Origin: Doris montereyensis
Taxonomy: Eukaryota > Mollusca > Gastropoda > Nudibranchia > Dorididae
Assembly: GCA_037039925.1 (NCBI GenBank)
Contig: JAXRKP010000024.1
Location: 362,501-426,500 of the forward strand
DNA: 64,000 nucleotides
Direction of reading: 5' to 3'
Shown here: positions 50,412-63,303 of the stretch, one piece after another
Layout of the letters: every line of letters starts with the position of its first letter
Position numbering within the stretch: the first letter of the stretch is position 1
The notes under the pieces: model-generated
Seen by the model: the letters and a program-made list of their open reading frames with translations, nothing else
Databases searched by the model: none
Told to the model about the DNA's origin: nothing
Translations under genes and position numbers: made by a program

Positions 50412-52608
50412 CAGTGGACAAGTAAGCACCTGTACGGGGATTAGGCGGTCCCGCCCTCCGCGAGTCTCCTGCTGCCTTGCAGGCGGGTCTTTGTTGACCA
50501 TAGTCTAGGGAGTTAACCCTGACAGAAAACAACCTGCTGCCTTGCAGGCCGGTCTTGATTGATCAAATGCTAAGGGAGTTAACCCTGACTAAAAATAACA
50601 TGGTCCGGTAGGAGGCCTCAAGGTGGCAGCCCCACCATCTACCTAGGGTACAGTGGGCTAATCCCCTGCTTATCCAAAACAAACTGATTCAAAGTATTAA
50701 ATATGATGATATACCCGGATTGAACTTTCGACAACGACTCTGTAAAAGAACATGGACTGTGATTTTGGAACACGAAATATTAGGGCAATAAATGAAAAAG
50801 AGTTAGAATTAGCTGAAGAAATGGAAAAAATCAAAGTAAACATTTTGGCCATTACAGAAACAAAGAAAAAAGGACAAGGAATAGAAATTGTGGGACCAAA
50901 TCACACTTTAATATCTTTAGGAGTAGATATCAAAGATAGAACTAGAGCAGGAGTAGGCCTCCTAATGCATAAAACGCATGAAAAGCTACCAGAAAGTGGG
51001 AAATAAATATTAAACCAAAAGGATGAGAAATTAAATTATTAATAGCTTATGGACCAAACAAAGATGCCACCAAAGACAAAAAAGATATCTTCAAAAACGA
51101 TTTACAAATAGCTGCAGAGAATCTTAAGCACAAACAGGAACTAATGGTTTTATGCTACTTAAATATTAGAGTAGGCAATAATGTAGAAACATCAGGAAGA
51201 GTAATATGTCAAGAAGGAGAGACAACAGCGTCTCCATATGGAGAAAGACTACTAGATGTTTGTCTAAAGAACAACATGGAAATAGCCAACACAATTTTTC
51301 ATCATGAAAATATCCACACATATGTAAATGAAGATAGATGTGAAAAGTCAATCATAGACTACATAATATTTAACATTTCCCTTTTTTACAGTACATTGGA
51401 TACAAGAGTAAACATATGAGCTGATATATTTAGTGATCATCACCTAGTGATTGCCAAATTGAGAAAAGTAAAACAGATATACCAATCTAGGATAATAAAA
51501 TTTATCAGTGAAAGGCAGATGAATCTGAAGGATGGCACAATGGAAGAAAAGTGGCAAATGTATAAAGAAACACTCCTCAGTTGTACTGAAGAGGTCTGTG
51601 GTAGGAAACAGATTAAAGAGATAGGAAAAGAACAGCATGATGGAATGAGAATGTCAAGACTAAGGTCAAAGAAAAGAAAGATGCCTGGGAGAAATACTTG
51701 CAAAAGAGGAGGCCTGAGCATAGGATAGATTACGTGAGTACAAGAACTATTGCCAAAGAGGAAATCAGGAAAGCAAAACAAGAACAGGGGGGGAGAGAGA
51801 GACTTTGGACAAAGAAATCAAAAGCTGTTCTGGGGAGCAATGAAAAGCATGAGAAAGACCAAAGCATGCCCAATACGACAAAGTATGAACGCCAAAGGAG
51901 AACTAATGAAAGGAGACAGCAAAGTCAAGGAAACGTGGAGAAATTATTTTCAACCATTATATAACCCCTCCTGAACATATGAAACAAGGATTACATATCA
52001 ATTCGTAAGAATAAAAAGTAATTCAGGGATATCACTACTTAACGTACCAGAGAAAATGTATGCCAGGATACTGGAAATGAGATTAAGGAAAAGAGTAGAG
52101 GATCCGATTGAAGAACACCAGAGTGAATTAAGACAAAGAAGAAATGTACAAGATCACATATTTACAATTAGACAAATATTAGAAAAAATTCCTTGAGAAA
52201 AACATTGACTTGCACCTGTGTTTTATTGACTTAGAAAAGGCTTTTGACACTGTGAGGAGGGACGAACTATGGCATTCCTTAAAATAACACAATGTAGCGC
52301 AAAATTTAATAGAAGCCATTACACGTTTTACAATAATCAGCATCTGCAGTGAGAGTATCTGGAAACATATCTGCAGAATTTGATGTAGATATAGGAGTAA
52401 GACAGGATTATATATCCTACGTCCTCTTTTGTATTTCAAATTTATGGATTCAGTCGCAAAGGCATCCTCAAAAATGAAGAAAATGAATGTAGGTATGTAG
52501 AAGCTCAAACCAGTTGCTGATGATTTATTCCTGTTAGGAAAATCAAAAAGGGACCTTTATTCGAATATAAACATTATGAATAAATTAAAAGAGGAATGAA
52601 AGTAAATG
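50412..52608 (+). mobile_element. LINE copy A, decayed, 3'-truncated, internally deleted
   Basis: Non-LTR retrotransposon encoding an APE-type endonuclease and reverse transcriptase. A 5' leader (50412-50750) is followed by endonuclease fragments (IRAINEKELELAEEMEKI, ILAITETKKKGQGIE, ARAGVGLLMHK). Reverse-transcriptase fragments follow (HLCFIDLEKAFDTVRR near 52210, then VADD near 52512). Compared with copy B it lacks about 270 bp between 52020 and 52030. It stops at AGTAAATGC (52608), where copy B begins. Many stops and frameshifts; not functional. Confidence 0.88.
50466..50600 (+). repeat. 65-bp tandem repeat in the LINE 5' leader (copy A)
   Basis: Two tandem units each start CCTGCTGCCTTGCAGGC and end TAAGGGAGTTAACCCTGAC (first unit TAGGGAGTTAACCCTGAC). 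Each start can fold into a CCTGC/GCAGG hairpin with a six-base loop. The same pair occurs in copy B at 52668-52800. Confidence 0.82.
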
Positions 52609-52611
52609 CCC

Positions 52612-55600
52612 GGGCAGTGAGCAGGTAAGCATCTGTACGGGGAGTAGATTATCCCGCCCGCCACGAGTCTCCTGCTGTCTTGCATGTCGGTCTTGACTGA
52701 CTAAAGGCTAAGGGAGTTAACCTTGGCAGAAAATAACAACCTGCTGCCTGGCAGGCTGGTCTTGAATGACCAAAGGCTAAGGGATTTAATCATGACAGCA
52801 AATAACAAGGCCTGGTCATGACAGCCCCACCATCTACTTAGGGTACACTGGGCTAATCCCTGCTTATCCAAAACCTAACTGATGCAGAGAAATAAATTTA
52901 ATATTCCCGGCTTGACCTTTCAACGACGAAAATGGAAACGAACACGGACTGTGATTTTTGGAACATGGAATGTTAGAGCAATAAATGGAAAGGAGTCAGA
53001 ATTAGTTGGAGAAATGGACAATTTCAAAGTAGACATTTTGGCTATTACATAAACAAAGAAAAAAGGACAAGGAATAGAAAATGTAGGACCGAATCATATT
53101 TTAATCTTCTCAGGAGTAGATGTCAAAGATACAGCTAGAGCAGGAGTAGGTCTCCTAGTGCATAAAAGGCATGAAAAGCTACTAGAAAGATGGCAATTTA
53201 TAAGCCCACGGCTATTAGAGGTAAATATTAAAACTAAAGGAAGAGAAATTAAATTATTAATAGCTTATGGACCAAACGACGACGCCTCTAAAGAAGAAAA
53301 AGATATCTTCGAAAACGATTTACAAGTAGCTGCAGAGAATCTTAAACCCAAACAGGAACTAGTGCTTTTAGGAGATTTAAACGCTAGAGTAGGCAACAAA
53401 GTAGAAACATCAGAAGGGGTAATAGGTAAAGAATGAGAGACAACAATTTCTCCAAATGGAGAGAGATTAATAGATTTTTGCCTAACGAATAACATGACAA
53501 TAGCCAATATCTTTTTTCCTCATAAAGATTTCCACAAATATACAAGAGTAAATGAAGATAGGTGCGAAAAGTCAATCATAGACTACATAATAGTTAGCAG
53601 CTCCCTTTTTACAGTACATTGGATGCAAGAGTAAACAGAGGAGCAGAAATAATTAGTGATCATCACTTAGTGATTGCCAAAATAAGATTACTGACTGAAG
53701 AAAACAAACAGAAAAGGAAAGAGAAGAAAGCTATTAAAGTCAAAATAGAGAAACTAAATGAACCAATAGTAAAAGAAATATATCAATCTAGGATAAAAGG
53801 ATTTATCAGTGAAAGGCAGATGGATCTGAATGATAGCACAATAGAAGAAAAGTGGCAAATGTATAAAGAAAAACTCCCCAATTGAACTGAAGAGGTCTGT
53901 GGTAGGACACAAATTAAAGGAGATTGGGAAAAGAACAGCATGGTGTAATGAGAATGTCAAGACTAAGAAGAAATACTTGCAAACAAAGAGACCAGAGGAT
54001 ATGATAGATTACGTGAATAAAAGAACTATCGCCAAAGAGGAAGTTAGGAAAGCAAAACAGGAGCAGGGGGAATACTTTGGACAAAGACTTCAAGAAAGCT
54101 ATCAAGGAAATCAAAAGCTGTTCTGGGGAGCAATGAAGAGCACGAGAAAGACCAAAGTATACCCAATACGACACATTAAGAATGCCAAAGGAGAGATAAT
54201 GAAAGAAAACAGCCAAATCATGGAAACATAGAGAAAGTATTTTCAACAATTACATAATCCATCCAAAACATATGAAACAAGGAGTAAAGATCAATTAGTA
54301 AGAGTAACAAGTAATCCAGAGGAGACAGCTGATGTAGATATATCAATCGAAGAAGAAAAAAAAAAAGCTATAAGAAAAGTGAAATTAAGAAAAGCCCCAA
54401 GAGCAGATCAAGTTTATCCAGAAATGATTAAAAACCAAGGGAGAGAGGCAGAAAACTACTAGATCTCTACATGCAATATGCCAACAAGCATAGAATTCAA
54501 AACAGGTGCCAAACGACTGGAGAAAGGGAACAGTAGTACCAATACATAAGAAAGGATCAACTATGGAATGCTCAAACTATAGAAGGATATCACTACTTAG
54601 CATTCCAGGAAAAGTATATGCCAGGATATTGGAAATGAGACTAAGGAAAAGAGTAGAGGATCAGATTTAAGAACATCAGAGTGAATTTAGACCAGGAAGA
54701 AGTGTGCAAGACCACATATTTATAATTAGACTCAATAGAAAAATTCCTTGAGAGAAACATTGACAAGCACCTGTGTTTTATAGACCTAGAAAAGGCATTT
54801 TGATACTGTGAGGAGGGACGGACTATGGCATTCCTTAAAAGTAAACAATGTAGAGCAAAATTTAATAGAAACCATTAAAAGCTTTTACAATAAACCAACG
54901 TGTACAATGAGAGTAGCTGGGAACGTATCTGCAGAATTTGATGTAGATATAGGAGAAAGGTAGGGTTGTACCCCATGTCATCTTTTGTTTATCACATTTA
55001 TGGATTCAGTCGCAAAGGCATCCTCAAAAATGAAAAGAATGAATGTAGGTATGTGGAAGCTCAAACCAGTAATTGCATCACTGCTTTCATTTACGGATGA
55101 TTTTGTTCTGTTTGGAAAATCAGAAAAGTGACCTTCAGTCGAATATCAACATTATGAACAATGAACTAAATAAAAGAGGAATGAGAGTAAATGCAAAGAA
55201 AACTAAAACAATGCTAATAACTAGGGAAGCTAAAACACAAAATCTTAAATTGGGCAGGGAGAATTTAGAACAAGTTCAAAGCTGCAATTACCTAGGTGTA
55301 ATAATTAACTCTGAGAGAAAACTAAGAGAAGAAAGCAACCAGAGAATTCAACAGGCAAGTGCAATATACAACCATCTAGGAAAGGCATTTGTGGGTAAAC
55401 AAAAGTTGTCAACAAGAACCAAAATGGCAGTATACAACACAGTTTATTGTCCTACTCTCCTCTATGGCAGCGAAACCTGGACCTTAGACAGTAGAGATAC
55501 AGTAGAGTACAGGCCGTTGGAATGAAATATCTAAGAAGAGTAGTAGGAAAACTAAAAGAGACAAAATCAGAAACACAACAATAAGAAATCAAACCAAAGC

Positions 55601-55815
55601 AGATGGCATTACAACTAAGATAGAAATAAATATATTGAGATGGTTTGGGCATGTAAACAGAATGAATGATAATAGAATAGCTAAATCAGTATACAGTGCT
55701 AAAGCCCAAGGTAAAAGACCAAAATGCAGACCTCGGAGAAAGTGGGATAAAGATATAAAAGAGGCATTGAAGAATAGAAAGTTAGCTTTCACGGAAGGAA
55801 ACAGAATTAATTAAT
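52612..55815 (+). mobile_element. LINE copy B, near full length, decayed
   Basis: Begins with the same 5' leader as copy A. Endonuclease: GTWNVRAINGKESELVGEM read through small indels, LLGDLNARVG (53366-53395), DRCEKSIIDYII, ISDHHLVIA (53651-53677). Reverse transcriptase: ARILEMRLRKRVED, HLCFIDLEKAF, the catalytic SFTDDFVLFGK (DD at 55096-55101), CNYLGVIINSERKLREE, then ILRWFGHVNRMNDNRIAKSV. It ends with a stop near 55812 and a very short 3' tail. The sequence resembles RTE-type endonuclease/reverse transcriptases; clade placement is inference. Several frameshifts and stops make it non-autonomous. Confidence 0.9.
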
Positions 55816-56059
55816 CAGAAAAATGTGTATCGTTCTCACATTATGATTTTGATGGGGAAGAACTTTATCAGGAGATTCTTGACTGCATGGTTCTTTTTGG
55901 TCAACGGAGTGCAGTTACCACGCCTAAAGAACTTTTAAAGTAGAATATCAAATTGAGAGATCTTGATGTGTTTCCCAGCTTGAGAGTTTTTTCTGTAATT
56001 GCTTCTTACTATTGCTGCACCTATAGCAAGACGTTAACGATCGTTTAGGGGGAGGGGGG

Positions 56060-57050
56060 TTGGACTGGCGAATTTGGAACCAAAGAGTTGATTTTCTGTT
56101 CTTTGCATATTCGGGTAGAACGATCATTTATCTACAAGTTTACGACAGAAAAATGTCCATATCACGTATAAAAAATTGTTACAAAATATTTTGTACGCCA
56201 GGGTTAAAAACAATCAAAATTTTTACGTAAATTTAACAGTGACACTCGTATATTGGCGGTTAATCGCTAAATGTAGGAATGAAACGACATCGCTGTGTGT
56301 AGAGGCAGCGTCAGTGTGCATGGAAACACGCGCACAAGCATAGGATTAGAAGGGAAAAATGGTATGTTTTTGAAGTCTGTTTTCACAACAGTACACATCT
56401 AAACCTAAATTTATAATCCTCTTTACATTAGTAAAAAAATGCCAGAGACTGCCTTGAAAGAGTAAGAGGGCTGCTACTACAAGGAATACCCGTCTGAAGC
56501 GTTTGTTTTGTATTATTTTTTTTGGATTTTTACTTGCATTTTTTCTCGAAATGTATTTTTTCACACTAAAATTCTATCTCTTCCGCCATTTACAAAACGA
56601 TTTGAAATTATGTCTGGTACACAGGTTCCTCTTGTCAAAGTCAGTAGAATGACGACAGTTTTTTTATTTTTATATTGTAAACTTTTCGAGTTTTTATTTC
56701 TTTTTTGTAATAAAAACCCTGTTTTTTGTACATTCACGATATATAATACTTTAAAAAATTCATTAAAAAAAACTATCCAAAATATTAAAAAACCCCGATG
56801 TCTCTCTTTGGATATTGAATGGAAAAGACGATATACACAGGTTTTGAGTGATTTTATTCATAACTAAGGAGGAGATGGATTTTGAAAATTAGGTCAAATT
56901 CAAGATGGCGGCCGTTTCTATGGCAACTAAGGACGCTACAAACTTTTCAAAGATATAGGATGACTGTATTTTGACAGTTACTCATGTACATACTAAAAGC
57001 AAAAACCTAAACTCAATAGCAAAAAAAAATCACTTCAGGAGGCGCCCCCC
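56060..57050 (+). repeat. 1-kb dispersed repeat, copy 3
   Basis: Begins near GGACTGGCGAATTTGGAACC. It passes TTTGCATATTCGGGTAGAAC, ATATTGGCGGTTAATCGC and CAAGATGGCGGCCGTTTCTA, and ends near GGCGCCCCCCCC. Same orientation and order as copy 2. Confidence 0.87.
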
Positions 57051-57504
57051 CCTAACAAACTCAAACTAATATTAGCATACGTACCATCAATAATGAATCA
57101 AGATAGATTATAATCACTGACTTTTTGAGAAATCAAAAAGGTATTTTAAACAAAATTGAATTGGCTAACGTTATTGATCAGTTTTCAAAAGTCAAATCTT
57201 GCCATGTTTGCTTTCAATTGTAATTTTTTTTCTTCTAAAAAAGAATATATTCGATCCTAAATTTCAAGCTCCATAACCAGCCTTCATTTCTACCCCCCCC
57301 CCCGCCTCCCAAAGAAAAAACATCGTAAGTTCTAGTTTCCATGCAAAACGTAAACACCATTATTTGTATTAAAACACAACAATGCTGCTTGCTTTATCAT
57401 AATTTCCTTTACCATTGTCCCCGGGCACCGCATACTCACATACCATCGTGACGCCACTGCTATTACTAGGCCTCCTACGACTAAATGTACTAAGCTTACC
57501 CGGT

Positions 57505-57610
57505 ACTACTGTTGCTGCTACTACCACTACAACAAATACGAACTACTGCTACTACTACTACTTCTGGTATTACTACTGATGCTAATATTACTACTACCAC
57601 CACCACCACC

Positions 57611-57651
<41 letters not shown>

Positions 57652-57678
57652 TACTACTATTACTACTACTACTACTAT

Positions 57679-57722
<44 letters not shown>

Positions 57723-57740
57723 ATACTATAACTACTACTT
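57505..57740 (+). repeat. imperfect trinucleotide array (ACT/ACC/CTG)
   Basis: Interrupted ACT repeats with a CAC block (57595-57620) and a TGC block of about 11 units (57688-57721). Long Thr- or Val-rich open frames on both strands come from the repeat. Confidence 0.95.
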
Positions 57741-59219
57741 CTACTATTACATGTATGAGTATTACAGTGATGTCCACCTAAAAGTAGGAACCCGGTCCTC
57801 AGGGGACAGAAACATCGGTTTCTTAGGCAGATCGGATTCTGAGGTGAAGACCGACATGTTTTGTATGTTTTACTTCATGATTCATATATTTTGTATTGGC
57901 TTTCCTTGACCATAAAATTTTGACTAGACCCCGATAAATAAGCAGTTTCTGTTCCGTGCATGTTGAAAACACTGTGATTGGTCATTCATTTTTCAGCCAA
58001 TCAGATAAGAGGAAATCACAACGATAGGAGGGCTGTCCTGATCCTGCCTATCACCTGTTAAGCCGCGTAATTGTCTTGCCTCCACATGTTGGCAATAGTT
58101 GGCATGCAACAGCTACGTAATCTTCGATCATCTGTCGTGCCCACTAATAAGGAAGAACGCTCGCCTGCTTGTATGAGTGTATTATGAGTGTTTGTTTTTC
58201 GCTTGGGTGAAAGATTCCAGCTGAAGAAACACTCTTAAGACCGAATATAGTAATAGTATTATGCATAATTTTATTTTTGTTATACTTTTCGCTGTGGCAA
58301 AGAATTCAATTAATTTCTAAAAATGAATGTTATGGAATTTTGTGAATAAGTGTAATAACGTATCGATATAGGCCTAGCATACAGTTCATCTATCTATGTT
58401 GAATAACTGGTCATGTAATCAATATCCCTTGAATCCGTGGATTCAATATGATTATCTGTTTCTGGCTGATTGATGCGAGTCCTTGGTCCCCCTAACCGCA
58501 TATTAGGTTTGGAAAGTTTCTCGCATCATGGTGTACTAGATCTATCTTGTTTCCAGTCCCAGTCCTAGACTCAGAATATAAGTTATCACTGTTGTAAGGA
58601 AAGTACAGTTTCCACCCGCCGCCCACCCCACCCCACCCCTAAAAAGCTCTTTAAAGATTCTGCCTCGAAAGATGTCACTCTTTAAGTAAAAACAAATGGT
58701 AAACTTTCTTCACAGCAACCAAGCAAGGTTTTTCAACTGAATTGGTCATATATTGCTCTTTTTTATATCCACATATTAACCACACACTAATTTTCCTTTA
58801 TCCTGCTAAAACTTATTATTGTTGTATCTCTTTTGTCATAAAGGTATTTAAAGTCAACAAGCCTTTTGGTCACCTTTTTATGAAGGAAATCCAACACCAA
58901 ACTTTAAATATGAATCTAAAGGAGAGAAAATAGTCCAATTGTAGAGCATTACAAATGTATTTACAACTTATAATGACTTACCAGTGAAAGGAGAAAGGAG
59001 AAATTGTTCATTCCTGTTTATGTACTTATAGGCGCAAAAGTTAGTTACCATGATAAATAAACTTTGGCAGACTCTGTTTCATTAATTAAATCAAATGCGC
59101 TAAATAAAGATAACTTTAAAATCAATAAAGATTGTTGTAAGGGAAAGCATAAAATGCAATTATAAGAAAAAGATGTGCTTAGGTAAGACATGAACTATGT
59201 GTAATGTAAATGTGAATTA

Positions 59220-59238
59220 GGGGGGGGGGGGGGGGGGG
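59220..59238 (+). repeat. poly-G run of 19
   Basis: Uninterrupted G run. Together with C runs at 27792-27805 and 57293-57303 it marks positions where assembly length is least reliable. Confidence 0.97.
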
Positions 59239-60089
59239 TCCGTCTTAGTACTCTTATATTACGCGGTAGATCCAATGTTATTTGCATCTTATTCTTCCCT
59301 GCCTTCCCAAAACGTGCACCATTGTCACTTTCAAGGGAACGTGGGCTTTCAGGCGTGGCTGTTTTTCTAGATCTGTCTTGAATTCTGTGGTCGTGCCCGA
59401 GACGCCACGGCATGGTTAACAAGGTGGCCAGGAAAGATGGACAGGGTGGGTGGTGAGCCTTCCTAGTGTCTGTCATTCGGCGTCCAACACACGCGGATGT
59501 GACGTATTTATAACAACTCCGAGTGTCTGGACCATTGCACTAGACTTCCCATCCGCTTTTCTATGATTCACTTGCAACGTATCACATGTTATCGGCAATT
59601 ATTAGCATTAGATTGAGTGTGGATTTATTTCTCATGATTCTCAACTCATGATAAGACCGGGCTCTAAGGCGGATCGGGCTGTAGTACTAGTAGCGGGGTC
59701 CTAAGGGCGTAGTTTTATATAAGAAAAATTTCATTGCATGGAATTAGCTAGTTCTTAAGCAGACCGGGTTCTCAAACGACGGGTTCTTGGTAGGTCGACA
59801 CTATTGTACCACTACTAATATTTGTAATACTACTATTACAACCGTATTTAAGGGAGTTTGTTTAAAAGCATGGACATTAATTGGAGGTTCCAATTGAAGG
59901 TGCTTCCTTCGCCCTTCAAACCAAGGTAATTATTCTGGGAGCCCAGCCCAACAATGGCTGGGTTACCCAACAAACCCTCAATGACTAACAGTAAACCTGC
60001 TCTCGAGGGGGAGCTAAGCGAGCTTCGGCATTGAAAGGGTGGCCACTTTTCACCCAACGTAATCAATGGGATTCACCCTAGCTGGGATT

Positions 60090-60300
60090 CATCCGATCGC
60101 CGACGAATTAAGTCGCATGACTCACACCTGACCCCGGAGTCAGTTGAGTTAGTAAGCGACTTTGTTGCCGTTTCAAGGGCTCTCTCAGAGCTCAAACGAC
60201 CCAAGTCCCATTTTAAAGTAGAAGAAGACGACATGGAAAACTTTACAGAAAGAGGCAAAACGAAAACGGGATGTTACTGGTTCAAATCTTCAGTGGATAT
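60090..60300 (+). other. possible coding remnant, unidentified
   Basis: On the plus strand a frame reads DSHLTPESVELVSDFVAVSR, then ALSELKRPKSHFKVEEDDME. It has protein-like composition but no start codon or clear splice donor. It could be a fragment of a mobile element or of a gene. The opposite strand is also open here, which weakens the case. Confidence 0.25.
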
Positions 60301-61046
60301 CAAATTAATGTGGACTTCACACAGAGTAATGTAGTGGAAGAAGAAAGAACAAAGAAGAGAGCAATGGGAAAAGAGAGAAGAGAAAGTAAAAGAAATCAAG
60401 GAAACAGGAAATGGGTAATATAGAAAAGTTTGATTAGTTTTGTTGTGGGGTGGGGGTGGGGTAAGGTTTCAGTTTTTTTGTCAATCTTCACTCTGACTCC
60501 ATTTTGCTCTTACTCCCTGTGAGAAAAAGAAAAGAAAAGAAAGAAAAAACCCGAAAAAACCTCAAACAAAATAAAAAACAAACAACAATAGACACCCCCC
60601 AAATGCGATATTCTAATTATGCGATGTCACTCGCGAGCACCTCATTGGTAAATCGGCGCGTTGAAGCCTTTCCGGCGCCAAGCGAGAATTAATGAATGAG
60701 ACGAAAATAACGCTCGCAAGTCGTAAACACAAAAGAAAAACACCCGATAGCTTGATCTACACCTTTTGACTTCAGAAAGATAAAGAAGTAAAAGCTGTTC
60801 TATTGCTTTGTTATAGTGAATAGATAGATTTAGATCTAGAGGTCTCTTCCAAACTGTAAATTGTAAAGAGCCTCTATTATTTCGTTTTCAGTTTTCATCT
60901 AAGGTTAGGTAAGACATCATAACCAAAGAATAAGAATATGTTTAGATATATATCTAGATTCTATATAGATTTAGATCTAGTTCTTAAAGTTACAGTGTTT
61001 CAAGATTGAGATATTATAAAGTTAATAGTACAATAGTTATTGCCTA

Positions 61047-61130
61047 ATGCTTGGGAAGCAGAGAAAACGGGCATTTAGATCTTGGCAGACGGCGAAAATG
61101 TCATTTATGGGAAAGTCGGCAGGGCAAAAA
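61047..61130 (+). CDS. candidate first exon, unidentified gene
   Basis: ATG-initiated frame of 28 codons ending MSFMGKSAGQK before a possible donor GTTGGG. The phase (0) fits the next candidate exon. A second in-frame ATG is at 61098. No domain recognised; alternative non-coding explanations remain. Confidence 0.35.
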
Positions 61131-61248
61131 GTTGGGGGTGATTAAAGAGCAGACAACGATGAAGACATAACTGATAACTTAACTAGCTCTAGATCTTTGT
61201 TTTAGAATATTTCTCAGTTTAACGTACAATTTATTGCAAAAAACAGAG

Positions 61249-61323
61249 ACTCTTGGCGGCACTCCTTTAAAAGATGATATCCTGTTTGACCCAGAAATGA
61301 ATGTAACTAAAAACAGTGCCCAG
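61249..61323 (+). CDS. candidate exon, unidentified gene
   Basis: 75 bp between acceptor ACAGAG and donor GTGGTG, encoding TLGGTPLKDDILFDPEMNVT then KNSAQ. The composition looks like real protein, open across the whole interval in AT-rich DNA. The spliced start would be MSFMGKSAGQK followed by TLGGTP. The product is not recognised. Confidence 0.4.
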
Positions 61324-61504
61324 GTGGTGTAAAACTCTTTAGATATCTACCAAATTTCATATATATACTGTTGACTATCAGATCTAGATCTAAGTATTTT
61401 ATTGAGTATTAATGTTTTATTCTATCTTAGAACTTTTATTCAGGAGGAAGACCCCCCTGAAACCTCTTTGTTTTGAAGTTAGTAGGTTCTCGAATAATCC
61501 GGTC

Positions 61505-61614
61505 GGGGGGGGCTAAATCCTCCCCTTTTTTTTTCCATGGGTTTTCACGTATTCAGGAGGGGGGGCTAAATCCCCTCCCCTTTTTCCATGGGTTTTCACT
61601 GGTATTCAGGAGGG
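61505..61614. repeat. 56-bp tandem duplication with G-run/C-run arms
   Basis: Two units, each GGGGGGGCTAAATC, TCCCCTTTTT, CCATGGGTTTTCAC, TATTCAGGAGG. The leading G run and following CCCC can pair, giving a possible hairpin in each unit. Confidence 0.88.
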
Positions 61615-62749
61615 ATATAGAGGGCTAATTTATAGAGAAAAAAAAAAAATTGATTTCACTGAGATGGCGGGCATTTATGAGAAATGGACATTTTGGCGGC
61701 TGGACATGGAAGCAGTAATTGTACTTTTATACACAGTAGTTGTAGTATACATTGCCACCATTCTCATATCATTATCAATAAAATCATTATCATCATCTCT
61801 ATTGTTTCAACCATCTGGCATCATCATCACCTCCACCTCCATCATTATTGTCTCCTATCTTTTGCCATCATCAGACGAAGTAATGATCATCATCTCCATC
61901 ACCATCATTGGGTGGAAGGAGTTTCATAGTCTGTTACAGCCATTATTGTAACACCTATCTACCATCCGTGTTCTGGAATCTGTAGGCCTGTAGTATAGAT
62001 GTCTAGATGTTATTGTTAGCCTATTTTCTTCTTCATTTGTTGCTTTTCTTGAAACCAGTGAAACTTATGTAAAGAAGCCTCTGGAGTCTGCAAGATAATT
62101 TTATGACTGGAAACCCTTTGAACTGCATGATTTCAACGTAAATACACCCTTTACCTGCTGAGATGTAAGTTTGTGAAAGGTCATATGAGATGTTTAGCTT
62201 GATGTGAACACAATTTGGTCAATCTTTGGCTTTCTTTGGCAGGTTTACAATCGGTATGATGTGGATCTTAAGTTAAATTAGATTTGATTTGATATCACAG
62301 TTAAATTTTTTTAGAATTTTGCATCTAATCCAGAGGAGACTTCACATCCTTTTCACCTTGAGAACTAAAATTTTTTATTCTGTTTATAAAACCTGTTAGT
62401 AAAAGGTAGGTCTTTACTGAAAACATCAGGTTTTTTTCTTCAGTTCTTTCATCTCTTAAAGTCATATATCTAATTTTTCATCTTAACACGAAAAAAATTA
62501 ACATGTATATTTTGACAAAAGAGGGAAATGGGGATGGACCATTTTGTGAAATGCCATTTCTATTAACATCTTGGGTAAATTTCAATCAATCAATCATGTA
62601 GTGATCTAATAAGTAAAGCATATTCCTTCTTAGCAAACTCGTAACATATTATTCATTTTCATGTCATATTTTTATAATACAGAAAAGTGAGACCTATTAA
62701 ATATAGCTCTCTGTTAACTAACCTTTTTCTATTATTCATAATTGAAGAG

Positions 62750-62853
62750 CCAACACAGGTAAAAATTGGCCTCATCCTGCTGATCTGTCAAGCCTTTTAA
62801 CAAAATATAAAAATTACTGCAATGATGAATATTCAACCTTAGATGACATTGGA
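62750..62853 (+). CDS. candidate exon, unidentified gene
   Basis: Encodes NTGKNWPHPADLSSLLTKYK followed by NYCNDEYSTLDDIG, with the strong donor GTAAGT. The acceptor could be at 62747, 62749 or 62758; the frame before it needs a phase other than 0, so at least one exon between 61.3 and 62.7 kb is missing from this model. The product is not recognised. Confidence 0.55.
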
Positions 62854-63266
62854 GTAAGTTAAAATTTCTTTTCCTTAACATTGAAATATTATATCATTAT
62901 ATCTATGTTATGTGTATATAATATGAGCAAAGCATTAATTAATGGGCTGAAACAATCTTTAATAGCCTTTGTGAATCTTTTTTTAATTTAAATACCTAAT
63001 TATTGACTTTTTCGCTTGGACAATATAGAAATTATTCTATTTATTTGATTTGAATTTCAAATGGGGTATTTTGTAATGTTCTGAGGAATATGATAATTCC
63101 TTTAGAGACAGGTGTTTTCTTACTTCCCAACTTCTGAAAAATATATCATACATTTAAATTGATTTATATTTTAAAGAAAAGGAAAGAAAAATCTATTCAT
63201 CTTTGCATCATTTCAATGTTTATCATTAATTTGTTTATAATTTTTGTTTTCATCCATCCTTTTCAG

Positions 63267-63303
63267 ATGTCTGTCCCACCAATGGCTTGTAAATTTGCAC
63301 AAA
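63267..63303 (+). CDS. candidate exon, unidentified gene
   Basis: Acceptor CATCCTTTTCAG, then MSVPPMACKFAQ, then donor GTATGC. It is in phase with the exon ending at 62853 (phase 0), giving TLDDIGMSVPPMACKFAQ across the junction. The gene presumably continues beyond the window. Confidence 0.5.

Larger units (their letters stand above)
55816..60900. other. intergenic, right of the LINE pair
   Basis: Holds the third 1-kb repeat and the trinucleotide array. 57790-59200 shows no gene. 59260-60300 has open frames on the minus strand (59195-59476, 59848-60066, 60073-60258) with higher GC than the surroundings, but I recognise no domain. Confidence 0.55.

Noticed and set aside
57496..57781. Val/Ala-rich and Thr-rich open frames
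   Set aside because: Translation of the trinucleotide array on both strands.
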